Source: JAJEFO01 sp965221845 (GTDB lineage Bacteria; Pseudomonadota; Alphaproteobacteria; Rhodobacterales; Rhodobacteraceae). From it: 64,000 nucleotides of DNA. A program made the position numbers and the translations under genes. The notes below the pieces were generated by a model. That model was given only the letters and a program-made list of their open reading frames with translations. It was not told where the DNA came from and made no database searches. Each line of letters starts with the position of its first letter. The stretch's first letter is position 1. The stretch spans positions 2,976,001-3,040,000 of the forward strand of contig OZ244919.1 of NCBI GenBank assembly GCA_965221845.1, written 5' to 3'. Below are positions 55,505 through 64,000 of this stretch, in pieces.

Positions 55505-56908
55505 ATGGCCAACAACCCTCTCACGCCCGGAATCGCCGCCGGCCGCCTTTCCCCGGAGGCGCTGGACCGGAACTTCGCCGACCTGCGCCCCCCTCTCGAC
55601 GGGCACGAGGCGCTGGTCGCGGCCGACCGCTGCTATTTCTGCCATGACGCGCCGTGCGTGACCGCATGCCCGACCGCAATCGACATTCCGCTCTTCATCC
55701 GGCAGATCGCCACGGGCACCCCGGAGGCCGCCGCCAGGACGATCTTCGACCAGAACATACTCGGCGGCATGTGCGCACGTGTCTGCCCGACGGAGACGCT
55801 CTGCGAAGAGGCCTGCGTGCGCGAGGCGGCCGAGGGGCGGCCGGTCGAGATCGGGCGGCTGCAGCGATTCGCCACCGACGCCATGATGGCCGTGGACGGC
55901 CATCCCTACCGGCGCGCCGAGGCGACCGGCGCGCGGGTGGCCGTGGTCGGCGCGGGGCCGGCGGGGCTGGCGTGCGCCCACCGGCTGGCGGTGGGCGGCC
56001 ACGAGGTCGTCGTCTTCGACGCGCGCCCGAAGCCGGGCGGGCTGAACGAATACGGCGTGGCCAGCTACAAGACGGTCGACGGGTTCGCCCAGGCCGAGGT
56101 CGAATGGCTGCTCGGTGTCGGGGGCATCAGGGTGGAAGGCGGCGCGTGCCTCTCGGAGGGGCTTGATCTCGCGGCACTGGCCAGGGACCATGACGCGGTC
56201 TTCCTGGGCATCGGGCTCGCCGGGGTGAACGCTCTGCGAACCGAGGGGGAGGGCCTGCGGGGCGTGCGCGACGCGGTCGGCTTCATCGCGGACCTGCGGC
56301 AGGCGGAAGACCTGTCGGGACTTGCCGTCGGTCGCGACGTCGTCGTGATCGGCGGGGGCATGACCGCGATCGACGCCGCCGTCCAGTCCAGGCTTCTTGG
56401 CGCGGAGACGGTCACGATCGTCTACCGCCGCGGCAGCGACCGCATGCCGGCGAGCCGCCACGAACGGGATCTCGCGACGTCCAGGGGGGTGCGCATTGTC
56501 ACGCATGCGCGACCGTTGCGCGTGATCGGCCTCGGGGCGGTGACGGAAGTGGAGTTCGCGTACACCCGCGACGGCGCGGAAGGTCTGGAGGACACGGGCG
56601 AGACTTTCCGCCTGAAGGCCGACCAGGTGCTCAAGGCCATCGGCCAGACGCTGGAATGCGTGCCGGAGGGGCTGCGGATCGAGGGCGGAAAGATCAAGGT
56701 CGACGCAGCCGGGCGCACGTCCCTCGAAGGGGTCTGGGCGGGCGGCGACTGCGCCACGGGCGGCGACGACCTGACGGTGACTGCGGTGGCCCAGGGCCGC
56801 GACGCGGCGCAGGACATCGACAGGGCGATTCGCGCCGGCCGGAAGGCGGCCGGCGGGACGCCACGTGCAGGGAACGGGTCCGGCCGGGCCCGAGAGGGAG
56901 GAAAGTGA
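55505..56908 (+). CDS. preT: NAD-dependent dihydropyrimidine dehydrogenase, PreT subunit
   Basis: FAD and iron-sulfur subunit, 467 residues, of the enzyme that reduces uracil and thymine with NADH. N-terminal Fe-S region (RCYFCHDAPCVTACPTAIDI, GGMCARVCPTETLCEEACVR), then the FAD-binding VAVVGAGPAGLACAHRL and the NADH-binding VVVIGGGMTAIDAA. C-terminal VWAGGDCATGGDDLTVTAVAQG is typical of GltD-like folds. Start MANNPLTPG at 55505. Its upstream DNA has been replaced by an IS30 end only 61 bp away. The stop overlaps preA. Confidence 0.93.
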   Translation: MANNPLTPGIAAGRLSPEALDRNFADLRPPLDGHEALVAADRCYFCHDAPCVTACPTAIDIPLFIRQIATGTPEAAARTIFDQNILGGMCARVCPTETLCEEACVREAAEGRPVEIGRLQRFATDAMMAVDGHPYRRAEATGARVAVVGAGPAGLACAHRLAVGGHEVVVFDARPKPGGLNEYGVASYKTVDGFAQAEVEWLLGVGGIRVEGGACLSEGLDLAALARDHDAVFLGIGLAGVNALRTEGEGLRGVRDAVGFIADLRQAEDLSGLAVGRDVVVIGGGMTAIDAAVQSRLLGAETVTIVYRRGSDRMPASRHERDLATSRGVRIVTHARPLRVIGLGAVTEVEFAYTRDGAEGLEDTGETFRLKADQVLKAIGQTLECVPEGLRIEGGKIKVDAAGRTSLEGVWAGGDCATGGDDLTVTAVAQGRDAAQDIDRAIRAGRKAAGGTPRAGNGSGRAREGGK

Positions 56909-58212
56909 TGGCCAGCCTGGCAAGCGAATTCATCGGAATCAGGTCGCCCAACCCGTTCTGGCTGGCATCGGCGCCGCCCACGGACAAGGAATACAACGTC
57001 CGTCGCGCCTTCGAGGCAGGCTGGGGCGGCGTGGTCTGGAAGACCCTCGGCGAGGACGGGCCGCCCATCGTCAACGTCAACGGGCCTCGCTACGGCGCGG
57101 TCTGGGGCGCCGACCGGCGGCTTCTGGGTCTCAACAACATCGAGCTCATCACCGATCGCCCGCTGGAAACCAACCTGCGGGAGATCAAGGCGGTCAAGCG
57201 CGACTATCCGGACCGCGCCGTCGTCGTGTCCCTGATGGTGCCATGCGTCGAGGATGCATGGAAGGCGATCCTGCCGCTCGTCGAGGACACGGGCGCCGAC
57301 GGCGTCGAGCTGAACTTCGGCTGCCCGCACGGGATGAGCGAGCGCGGCATGGGCAGCGCGGTCGGCCAGGTGCCGGACTACATCGAGATGGTGACACGCT
57401 GGTGCAAGCAGAACACCCGCATGCCGGTCATCGTGAAGCTGACGCCCAACATCACCGACATCCGCTTTCCGGCGCGGGCGGCCAGGGCGGGCGGGGCCGA
57501 TGCCGTGTCGCTGATCAACACCGTGTCCTCGATCACGTCCGTGAACCTCGACACGTACAGCCCCGAGCCGTCCATCGACGGCAGGGGCACGCATGGCGGA
57601 TACTGCGGCCCGGCGGTCAAGCCGATTGCGCTCAACATGGTTGCGCAGATCGCCCGCGATCCGGACACGGACGGGCTGCCCGTCTCCGGGATCGGCGGCG
57701 TGACGACATGGCGCGACGCGGCGGAGTTCCTGACGCTCGGAGCCGGCAATGTGCAGGTCTGCACCGCCGCAATGACCTACGGATTCAAGATCGTTCAGGA
57801 AATGATCTCGGGTCTCGGCGGCTGGATGGACGGGAAGGGCCATGCATCGGTCGGAGATGTCGTGGGCCGCGCCGTGCCCAACTTCACCGACTGGCAGTAC
57901 CTGAACCTCAACTACGTGACCAAGGCCCGGATCGACCAGGATCTGTGCATCGGCTGCGGGCGATGCTTCGCGGCGTGCGAGGACACGTCGCACCAGGCGA
58001 TCGCGATTGGGCCCGGGCGGACGTACGAGGTCATCGACGAGGAATGCGTGGCCTGCAACCTGTGCGTCAACGTCTGCCCTGTGGAGGGCTGCATCACCAT
58101 GGAGGAGCTCGCGCCCGGCGCCGTCGATCCCCGAACCGGCCGGGACGTGGCTGCAGGCTACGCCAACTGGACGACGCATCCCAACAATCCGGGCGCCTGC
58201 GCCGCCGAATGA
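56908..58212 (+). CDS. preA: NAD-dependent dihydropyrimidine dehydrogenase, PreA subunit
   Basis: Catalytic FMN subunit, 434 residues. The dihydroorotate-dehydrogenase-like barrel has the active-site Cys139 in VELNFGCPHGM and FMN-binding motifs (GIGGVTTWRDAAEFL). A C-terminal ferredoxin domain carries two [4Fe-4S] sites (CIGCGRCFAAC, CVACNLCVNVCP). It uses electrons from PreT to reduce uracil or thymine, the first step of the reductive pathway. GGGAGGAAAG before the ATG. Confidence 0.94.
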   Translation: MASLASEFIGIRSPNPFWLASAPPTDKEYNVRRAFEAGWGGVVWKTLGEDGPPIVNVNGPRYGAVWGADRRLLGLNNIELITDRPLETNLREIKAVKRDYPDRAVVVSLMVPCVEDAWKAILPLVEDTGADGVELNFGCPHGMSERGMGSAVGQVPDYIEMVTRWCKQNTRMPVIVKLTPNITDIRFPARAARAGGADAVSLINTVSSITSVNLDTYSPEPSIDGRGTHGGYCGPAVKPIALNMVAQIARDPDTDGLPVSGIGGVTTWRDAAEFLTLGAGNVQVCTAAMTYGFKIVQEMISGLGGWMDGKGHASVGDVVGRAVPNFTDWQYLNLNYVTKARIDQDLCIGCGRCFAACEDTSHQAIAIGPGRTYEVIDEECVACNLCVNVCPVEGCITMEELAPGAVDPRTGRDVAAGYANWTTHPNNPGACAAE

Positions 58213-58244
58213 CCGTGCGCGGGTCGCGGCCGGGGGGGGGCCGT

Positions 58245-58863
58245 TCACCCTGGGGTCAGCGCGGTCCGGTAGAGATGCGTCAGGAACCTTGCGGCATCGT
58301 CGAAATGCCTTTCGCGTTCGGGCCGCAGGATTCCGCGCACCTGCGCGTCAAAGTCCGCGTAGTGCTGCGTCGTGGCCCAGATCGAGAATATCAGGTGATG
58401 GGGATCCACCTCGGCGATTCCGCCCTCTGCGGCCCATCCGCGGATCAGCGACGCCTTTTCGTCGACCAGCGCCTTCAACGGGCCCTCGATGATGTCGGCT
58501 ATGTGCGGGGCGCCCTGGACGATCTCGTTCGCGAACAGGCGGCTCTCGCGCGGCAGGTCGCGCGCCATGTCGAGCTTGCGCATCGCGTAGCGGACGATCT
58601 CGTCAACGGGCTCGCCGCTGGAATCCAGCGCGCGAAGGGGCGCCAGCCAGACGCCGAGCAGCTCGGACAGAAGCGTGCGGTGGACCGCTTCCTTGGACTC
58701 GAAGTAGTAGAGCAGGTTGGGCTTCGACAGACCGGCGGCGCGGGCGATCTCGTCCAGCGTCGCGCCGCGGAAGCCGGCTTTCGAAAACACTCCCAGCGCC
58801 GCATCCAGTATGGCGCTGATGTTTTTTTTCCTGTATCCGCGTTCGTGCTGCCGTGGCTGACAT
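58245..58863 (-). pseudogene. RutR-like TetR regulator, frameshifted at an A8 run
   Basis: From the ATG at 58863 the frame reads MSATAARTRIQEKK, a typical RutR-type N-terminus. The family continues as NISAILDAALGVFSKAGFRG, DEIARAAGLSKPNLLYYFESK and NEIVQGAPHIADIIEGPLKAL, but in the next frame. The switch falls at a run of eight A (minus strand; T8 at 58822-58829); seven A would join the two into a full protein of about 205 residues. Only a GTG at 58790 could start the second frame, and it would cut half the DNA-binding domain. Slippage at A8 might restore it. It lies divergently from the pyrimidine genes, with a perfect RutR-type operator between. Confidence 0.8.
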
Positions 58864-58943
58864 TGCCGTGTTGCCGCCCATGGCGGGGAGCGAAGGGCGA
58901 ACCGAATTCCTTGACTGCGCTTCGCTCCATGATAGCGTCATCC

Positions 58944-58957
58944 TGACCAATTGGTCA
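58944..58957. promoter_or_regulatory. RutR-type operator
   Basis: TGACCAATTGGTCA is a perfect 14-bp palindrome, extended at the right to TTGGTCAA. It matches the known RutR consensus TTGACCAnnTGGTCAA. It lies between the TetR gene and the amidohydrolase, 44 bp before the latter's start, so it probably controls both. Confidence 0.85.
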
Positions 58958-59000
58958 AACTCGCCCGGAACCGGGAAGTTGCGCGAGAGGGAGTGCGGCC

Positions 59001-60251
59001 ATGGCGGCGCCGAGGGAGAACCTCAGGATAGACGGGGAGCGTCTCTGGGACGCGATCATGGAAATGGCCGGAATCGGTCCCGGGGTTGCCGGCGGCAGCA
59101 ACCGCCAGACCCTGACCGACGAGGACGGCGCGGGGCGCGCGCTTTTCCAGCGCTGGTGCGAGGAGGCCGGCTGCACGATGGGCGTCGACGAGATGGGCAA
59201 CATGTTCGCCCGCCGCGAGGGCGCGGATCCGGAGGCGCTGCCCGTGTACGTCGGAAGCCACCTCGACACGCAGCCTACGGGCGGCAGGTACGACGGCGTC
59301 CTGGGCGTCCTGGGCGGCCTGGAAGTCGTCAGGACGCTGAACGACCTTGGCATCAGGACCCGCCATCCCATCGTCGTGACCAACTGGACCAATGAGGAGG
59401 GCACGCGGTTCGCTCCGGCGATGCTGGCCTCCGGCGTCTTCGCCGGCAAGCATGACCGCGACTGGGCCTATGACCGCTTGGACGCGGAGGGCAAGCGCTT
59501 CGGCGACGAGCTGGAGCGCATCGGATGGAAAGGCGCCGAGCCGGTCGGCGGCCGGAAGATGAAGGCCTTCTTCGAGCTTCACATCGAGCAAGGGCCCGTT
59601 CTGGAGGCCGAGGGCAAGGACATTGGCGTCGTCACCCACGGGCAGGGGCTTCGCTGGATCGAGTGCACGGTGACCGGCAAGGAGAGCCACACCGGATCGA
59701 CCCCGATGCACATGCGCAGGAACGCAGGCCGCGGGCTGGCTCTCGTGACGGAGCTCGTGCACGAGATCGCGATGGCGAACCAGCCGAATGCGGTCGGCGC
59801 GATCGGCCATGTCGATGTCAGTCCGAACAGCCGCAACATCATACCGGGGCAGGCGGTGTTCACGGTGGACATGCGTACGCACATCCTGGACAAGCTCAAC
59901 ACCATGGTCGAGGAGTTCATGGACCGGGCCCCGAGGCTCTGCGAGGACATCGGAACCGGGTTTGCATGCGAGATCGTCGGCCAGTTCGATCCGCCGGCTT
60001 TCGACGAGAGCTGCGTCAACGCCGTTCGCGATGCCGCCGACCGGCTGGGCTACAGTCACATGGACATCGTGAGCGGCGCCGGTCATGACGCCTGCTGGAT
60101 CAACGACGTGGCCCCCACGGCGATGGTGATGTGCCCCTGCGTCGACGGACTGAGCCACAACGAGGCGGAGGAGATCTCTCCCGGATGGGCGCGCGCGGGC
60201 GCCGACGTGCTGTTTCACGCCGTCGTCGACGTGGCGGAGATCGTGGAGTGA
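59001..60251 (+). CDS. Zn-dependent amidohydrolase (beta-ureidopropionase / N-carbamoyl amino acid hydrolase)
   Basis: M20-family enzyme, 416 residues. Metal-binding residues are visible in SHLDTQPTGGRYDGVLG (His, Asp), WTNEEGTRFAP (Glu), and ELHIEQGPVLE (His). GKESHTGSTPM is the dimerisation-domain motif. In this context it most likely hydrolyses N-carbamoyl-beta-alanine or its methyl form, the last step of the reductive pathway. GAGAGGGAG lies before the ATG. The RutR-type operator is immediately upstream. Confidence 0.9.
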   Translation: MAAPRENLRIDGERLWDAIMEMAGIGPGVAGGSNRQTLTDEDGAGRALFQRWCEEAGCTMGVDEMGNMFARREGADPEALPVYVGSHLDTQPTGGRYDGVLGVLGGLEVVRTLNDLGIRTRHPIVVTNWTNEEGTRFAPAMLASGVFAGKHDRDWAYDRLDAEGKRFGDELERIGWKGAEPVGGRKMKAFFELHIEQGPVLEAEGKDIGVVTHGQGLRWIECTVTGKESHTGSTPMHMRRNAGRGLALVTELVHEIAMANQPNAVGAIGHVDVSPNSRNIIPGQAVFTVDMRTHILDKLNTMVEEFMDRAPRLCEDIGTGFACEIVGQFDPPAFDESCVNAVRDAADRLGYSHMDIVSGAGHDACWINDVAPTAMVMCPCVDGLSHNEAEEISPGWARAGADVLFHAVVDVAEIVE

Positions 60252-60452
60252 GACGCCCGCGACGGCCGGCCCGAAGCGCGCGCTCGCGAACGGCACGTGA
60301 TCGGGGCATGCGGGAAATGGCGCGGAACGGTGGCTGGGGATGCAGGCGGCGCGCGACGGCCGGGACGGACCGACGGCAGCCGCCGAACCCTTCCGCACGG
60401 CAGACGCGCATCGCGGCGACGGCGCCCCGCATGCATGAACGGAGATGACAAG

Positions 60453-61907
60453 ATGACCACAGCCATCAAGAACGGCACAGTCGTCACCCACGACCTTGCC
60501 TACCGGGCGGACGTCCTGATCGACGGTGGCCGGATCGCCGAGATCGGCGAGGGCCTGAAGGGCGACGAGCAGCTCGATGCGACCGGCTGCTACGTCATGC
60601 CCGGCGGCATCGACCCGCACACGCATCTCGAGATGCCGTTCATGGGAACCTACAGTTCGGACGACTTCGAATCCGGCACGCGCGCGGCGCTTTCCGGCGG
60701 CACGACGATGGTTGTCGACTTCGCACTGCCGTCGCCGGGACAGGGCCTGCATGACGCGCTGGCCATGTGGCACAACAAGTCGACGCGCGCCAACTGCGAC
60801 TATTCCTACCACATGGCGGTGACGTGGTGGGGCGAGCGGGTCTTCAACGAGATGGCCACGGTCATCGAGCGGGAGGGCATCACGACGTTCAAGCACTTCA
60901 TGGCCTACAAGGGCGCGCTGATGGTCAACGACGACGAAATGTACGCGTCGTTCAAGCGGCTTGCCGAGCTTGGCGGACTGGCGCTGGTGCATGCAGAGAA
61001 CGGCGACGTCGTGGCGGAGCTGCAGGCAAGGCTCATGGCCGAGGGCAACACGGGGCCGGAGGCGCACGCCTATTCCCGTCCCGCGCAGGTCGAGGGCGAG
61101 GCCACGAATCGCGCTATCATGATCGCCGACATGGCGGGCGTGCCTCTCTATGTCGTCCACACGTCCTGCGAGGAGGCGCACGAGGCGATCCGGCGCGCGC
61201 GGCAGCAGGGCAAGCGGGTCTGGGGAGAGCCGCTGATACAGCATCTGACGCTCGACGAGTCGGAGTATTTCGTCGCGGACTGGGATCACGCCGCGCGCCG
61301 GGTGATGTCGCCGCCCTTCCGGAACAGGAAGCATCAGGACTCGCTGTGGGCCGGCTTGCAGAGCGGTTCGCTCTCGGTCGTCGCGACCGATCACTGCGCC
61401 TTCACGACCGAGCAGAAGCGCTGCGGTGTCGGCGACTTCACCAAGATCCCCAACGGCACCGGCGGGCTGGAGGACCGGATGCCGATGCTCTGGACCCACG
61501 GCGTCGGCACGGGACGGCTGACGCCGAACGAATTCGTTGCCGTGACCTCCGCGAACGTCGCGAAGATCCTTAACTGCTACCCGAGGAAGGGCGCGATTCT
61601 CGTCGGCGCGGATGCCGACATCGTCGTCTGGGATCCCGAAAGGGAGAAGACCATAAGCGCTGCCAGCCAGCAGTCCGCCATCGACTACAACGTGTTCGAG
61701 GGCAGGCGCGTCAAGGGCCTGCCGCGCTTCACGCTGACGCGCGGGCATGTCGCGGTTCACGACGGCGAGGTCAGGACCAAGGAGGGCCATGGCGAATTCG
61801 TGCGCCGTGAACCGAACACGCCGGTGAACCGGGCGCTCTCGTCCTGGAAGGAGCTGACCGCGCCCCGTCCCGTCGAGCGGGCCGGAATTCCGGCAAGCGG
61901 GGTCTGA
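60453..61907 (+). CDS. hydA: Dihydropyrimidinase
   Basis: Metal-dependent amidohydrolase, 484 residues, that opens the dihydrouracil or dihydrothymine ring. Metal ligands are in GGIDPHTHLEM, the carboxylated lysine is Lys153 in FMAYKG, further ligands are in LVHAENGDVV, VVHTSCEEA and the Asp in VVATDHCAF. The start is the ATG at 60453 with GGAG 8 bases before it. The order of this cluster, preT-preA, amidohydrolase and hydA with ABC importer, makes a complete route from uptake to beta-alanine. Confidence 0.94.
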   Translation: MTTAIKNGTVVTHDLAYRADVLIDGGRIAEIGEGLKGDEQLDATGCYVMPGGIDPHTHLEMPFMGTYSSDDFESGTRAALSGGTTMVVDFALPSPGQGLHDALAMWHNKSTRANCDYSYHMAVTWWGERVFNEMATVIEREGITTFKHFMAYKGALMVNDDEMYASFKRLAELGGLALVHAENGDVVAELQARLMAEGNTGPEAHAYSRPAQVEGEATNRAIMIADMAGVPLYVVHTSCEEAHEAIRRARQQGKRVWGEPLIQHLTLDESEYFVADWDHAARRVMSPPFRNRKHQDSLWAGLQSGSLSVVATDHCAFTTEQKRCGVGDFTKIPNGTGGLEDRMPMLWTHGVGTGRLTPNEFVAVTSANVAKILNCYPRKGAILVGADADIVVWDPEREKTISAASQQSAIDYNVFEGRRVKGLPRFTLTRGHVAVHDGEVRTKEGHGEFVRREPNTPVNRALSSWKELTAPRPVERAGIPASGV

Positions 61908-61928
61908 GGCCGGGGCGGAGGAGGGGGC

Positions 61929-62714
61929 GTGTCACAGCCTGCCGCGATCGATGCGAAGGGGCTCGACCTGACGTTCGAGGCCGGCGACGGCGCGGTTCAG
62001 GCGTTGCGTGACGTCACCCTGAGGGTCGTCAAGGGCGAGTTCGTGTCGTTCATCGGGCCGTCCGGATGCGGAAAGACGACGTTCCTGCGCGTGGTTGCGG
62101 GGCTTGAAAGGCCGACGGGCGGCGAGGTCCGGGTCAACGGCATGAGTCCGGACGAGGCGCGCCGCAACCGCACCTACGGCTACGTGTTCCAGGAGGCCGG
62201 GCTCTATCCTTGGCGGACGATCGCCGGCAACGTGCGCCTTCCCCTTGAAATCATGGGCTATTCCCGGTCGGAGATGGCTGACCGCGTCAAGCGCGTGCTC
62301 GAGCTGGTCGAGTTGTCCGGTTTCGAGAGCAAGCATCCCTGGCAGCTCTCGGGCGGGATGCAGCAGCGGGCCTCGATCGCCCGGGCGCTTGCGTTCGACG
62401 CCGACATCCTACTGATGGACGAGCCCTTCGGGGCGCTTGACGAGATCGTGCGGGATCACCTGAACGAGCAGCTCCTGGGACTCTGGAACCAGACGGGAAA
62501 GACCATCGGATTCGTGACCCACTCGATTCCGGAGGCGGTCTACCTGTCAACGAGAATCGTCGTCATGTCGCCCCGGCCGGGACGCATAACCGACGTCATC
62601 GCAAGTCCGCTGCCGAGGGAGCGTCCGCTGGACATCCGCGACACGCCGGAATTCCTGGAGGTCGCGCAGCGTGTCCGCAAGGGCTTGAGGGCGGGGCAGT
62701 CCTATGGAGATTGA
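61929..62714 (+). CDS. ABC transporter ATP-binding protein (nitrate/taurine class, probable pyrimidine importer)
   Basis: The protein has 261 residues with a GTG start. Walker A GPSGCGKTTFL, Q-loop YVFQEAGLYPWRT, signature LSGGMQQRASIARAL, and Walker B ILLMDEPFGALDE are all complete. It is 20 bp after hydA and followed by permease genes, so it should power uptake of a pyrimidine or its breakdown intermediate. The substrate is inferred from the cluster. Confidence 0.9.
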   Translation: MSQPAAIDAKGLDLTFEAGDGAVQALRDVTLRVVKGEFVSFIGPSGCGKTTFLRVVAGLERPTGGEVRVNGMSPDEARRNRTYGYVFQEAGLYPWRTIAGNVRLPLEIMGYSRSEMADRVKRVLELVELSGFESKHPWQLSGGMQQRASIARALAFDADILLMDEPFGALDEIVRDHLNEQLLGLWNQTGKTIGFVTHSIPEAVYLSTRIVVMSPRPGRITDVIASPLPRERPLDIRDTPEFLEVAQRVRKGLRAGQSYGD

Positions 62715-62789
62715 CGGACTCACGCACGCACTCCGGGCGACGGCGCGCTCACGGCCGCGCTTGGGCACCGGCGGCGGGAAGGGCGGCGC

Positions 62790-63656
62790 ATGAACCGGAT
62801 CCTGCCGGTCCTTGCCGTGCTCGCCGCGATCCTTGCGCTCTGGTACGTGGCCGTCGTGCCGATGAACGCCGGCTGGACGGTCGCCCAGGCGGAACGCGCG
62901 GGTCGCGAGCTGGCCCTCCGCGAGGTCGTCGCGGACACGATGAACCAGGACCGTCCGCGCCTGCCCGCGCCTCACCAGGTTGCGGCCGAGCTGAAGAGGA
63001 CCGTGCTTGACACCAGGGTCACGTCGAAACGCTCGCTCGTCTTCCACGGATGGATAACGTTGCAGTCGACGCTCTGGGGCTTTGCGCTCGGCACGACGGT
63101 CGGGATCGGGATGGCGGTTGCCATCGTGTATTCCAGGACTGCAAGCATGGGCCTGATGCCCTGGGCGATCATCAGCCAGACGATCCCGATCGTCGCGATC
63201 GCTCCCATGATCATCGTGGTTCTGGCGACCCTGGGCGTGGAGGGCCGCACGGTGCCGAAGGCGATCATCTCGGCATACCTCTGCTTCTTCCCCGTGCTGG
63301 TGAGCATGGTGAAGGGGCTGCGGTCTCCCGGATCCATGCAGATCGACCTGATGAAGACCTATTCCGCGAGCGCCGGGCAGACGTTCTGGAAGCTTCGGCT
63401 GCCTGCTTCGGTCCCCTATCTCTTCACGTCGCTGAAGGTCGGCATCGCGGCGGCGCTGGTCGGCACGATCGTGGGCGAGCTGCCCACCGGCGCGATACAG
63501 GGACTCGGCGCGCGCATCCTGATCGGCGATCAGTTCGGCAATCCGCTCATGATCTGGTCCGCGCTGTTCTCCGCGGCCTGCCTCGCAGCCGCGCTCGTGA
63601 GCGTCGTCGCGGCGCTGCAGCGGCTGGCGCTTCGGCGCATGGGGTACGCAGGATGA
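62790..63656 (+). CDS. ABC transporter permease, first of two
   Basis: BPD_transp_1-type permease, 288 residues, of the SsuC/TauC class. The N-terminal membrane anchor is LPVLAVLAAILALWYVAVV. A membrane domain follows from residue ~85 with the conserved EAA loop, KTYSASAGQTFWKLRLPASVPYLF. It acts with the ATPase before it and the permease after it. Confidence 0.88.
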   Translation: MNRILPVLAVLAAILALWYVAVVPMNAGWTVAQAERAGRELALREVVADTMNQDRPRLPAPHQVAAELKRTVLDTRVTSKRSLVFHGWITLQSTLWGFALGTTVGIGMAVAIVYSRTASMGLMPWAIISQTIPIVAIAPMIIVVLATLGVEGRTVPKAIISAYLCFFPVLVSMVKGLRSPGSMQIDLMKTYSASAGQTFWKLRLPASVPYLFTSLKVGIAAALVGTIVGELPTGAIQGLGARILIGDQFGNPLMIWSALFSAACLAAALVSVVAALQRLALRRMGYAG

Positions 63657-63793
63657 GCCGCGCGCCGGCCGGGATCATGGCTGCCGCGTTCACGGTCGCC
63701 GGGACGTCACCGGGGGCCGGAAGGATCCCGCGCGGGTCGCGCGGGCTGGACGGAGGCGCCGTCCGCGGCCTGTCCGCGGAGGCCCGGCCATGA
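63653..63793 (+). CDS. Small ORF coupled between two permease genes (doubtful)
   Basis: A 46-codon frame that starts in an ATGA overlap with the first permease and ends in an ATGA overlap with the second. The peptide has no recognisable domain (Ala/Gly/Arg-rich). The precise double overlap hints at translational coupling, but the residues look like chance high-GC text. Confidence 0.3.
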   Translation: MSRAPAGIMAAAFTVAGTSPGAGRIPRGSRGLDGGAVRGLSAEARP

Positions 63794-64000
63794 CGCTTGT
63801 CCTGGCGGCGTTCGCGCTCTGGATGGCCGCGTGGTGGCTGAATGTGCGCATCGCGGGATCCTTCCTGGCGTCCTCCCACGCCGGCCGGGTCGCCGTGCCG
63901 GTGGTGTTCGGCCTGTCGGTCCTGACGGTCTGGGAGCTCGTGGTGCGCGGCCTGGACGTGCCTCAGGTGATCCTGCCGGCGCCGACGGTCATCGCCCGGA
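63790..64000 (+). CDS. ABC transporter permease, second of two (partial, window end)
   Basis: The first 70 residues are present. They include a membrane segment near the start, LVLAAFALWMAAWWLNV, and VFGLSVLTVWELVVRGL with PQVILPAPTVIA, the usual opening of SsuC/TauC-like permeases. It runs off the window. Confidence 0.8.
   Translation, partial: MTLVLAAFALWMAAWWLNVRIAGSFLASSHAGRVAVPVVFGLSVLTVWELVVRGLDVPQVILPAPTVIAR

Noticed and set aside
58788..58790. GTG at 58790 as the true start of the TetR regulator
   Set aside because: It would leave out the first helix of the DNA-binding domain, while a proper N-terminus is present just upstream in the other frame.

Overview
The window looks like the chromosome of a GC-rich alphaproteobacterium, most likely of the order Rhodobacterales. 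The reasons are the overlapping hisC-tyrC pair, the DUF2125 and ChaC neighbours, the TolQ-like/OmpA-domain pair next to a CorC-type protein, and a preT-preA/hydA pyrimidine cluster with a RutR-type operator. No rRNA gene or CRISPR array was seen. The placement rests on gene content and gene order only.

Layout. 1-2.6 kb is a graveyard of decayed transposases of very high GC. 2.6-16 kb is housekeeping: CoA-dependent methylmalonate-semialdehyde dehydrogenase, a secreted 5'-nucleotidase that seems to start at ATT, hisC-tyrC, a DUF2125 protein, a ChaC-like protein, a TolQ-like channel coupled to an OmpA-domain protein with five 105-bp repeats, and a CorC/TlyC protein. 16-22 kb is mobile: an IS5 element, a captured recQ-like fragment and a MITE that form one unit with 3-bp target duplications, a second MITE, a long inverted-repeat relic holding a tRNA-like sequence, and an IS1634 transposase. 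22-26.4 kb holds an SNF2 helicase coupled to a SWIM zinc-finger protein. 26.7-32.2 kb holds a LysR regulator and an NAD-linked molybdenum formate dehydrogenase (fused gamma-beta subunit plus alpha subunit).

32.6-42.3 kb is a sugar or polyol locus of lower GC: zinc alcohol dehydrogenase, FGGY kinase, an IS630 nested in an IS30 relic, then a complete sugar ABC importer. 42.9-44.6 kb is formate-tetrahydrofolate ligase, which connects to formate metabolism. 45.5-55.4 kb is bracketed by two nearly identical, oppositely oriented IS30 copies. Between them lie a second sugar ABC importer (SBP, ATPase, two permeases) and several decayed transposases. From 55.5 kb to the end is the reductive pyrimidine catabolic cluster: preT, preA, a divergent TetR regulator broken at an A8 run, an amidohydrolase, dihydropyrimidinase and an ABC importer running off the window.

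The most notable observations are (1) the IS5-recQ-MITE composite, where one IS end and one MITE end appear to have moved a gene fragment together; (2) the A8 frameshift in the RutR-like regulator beside an intact RutR operator; (3) two genes whose conserved N-termini reach only to an ATT codon with a Shine-Dalgarno sequence; (4) the IS30-bracketed transporter operon; and (5) decayed transposons that are richer in GC than the working genes.
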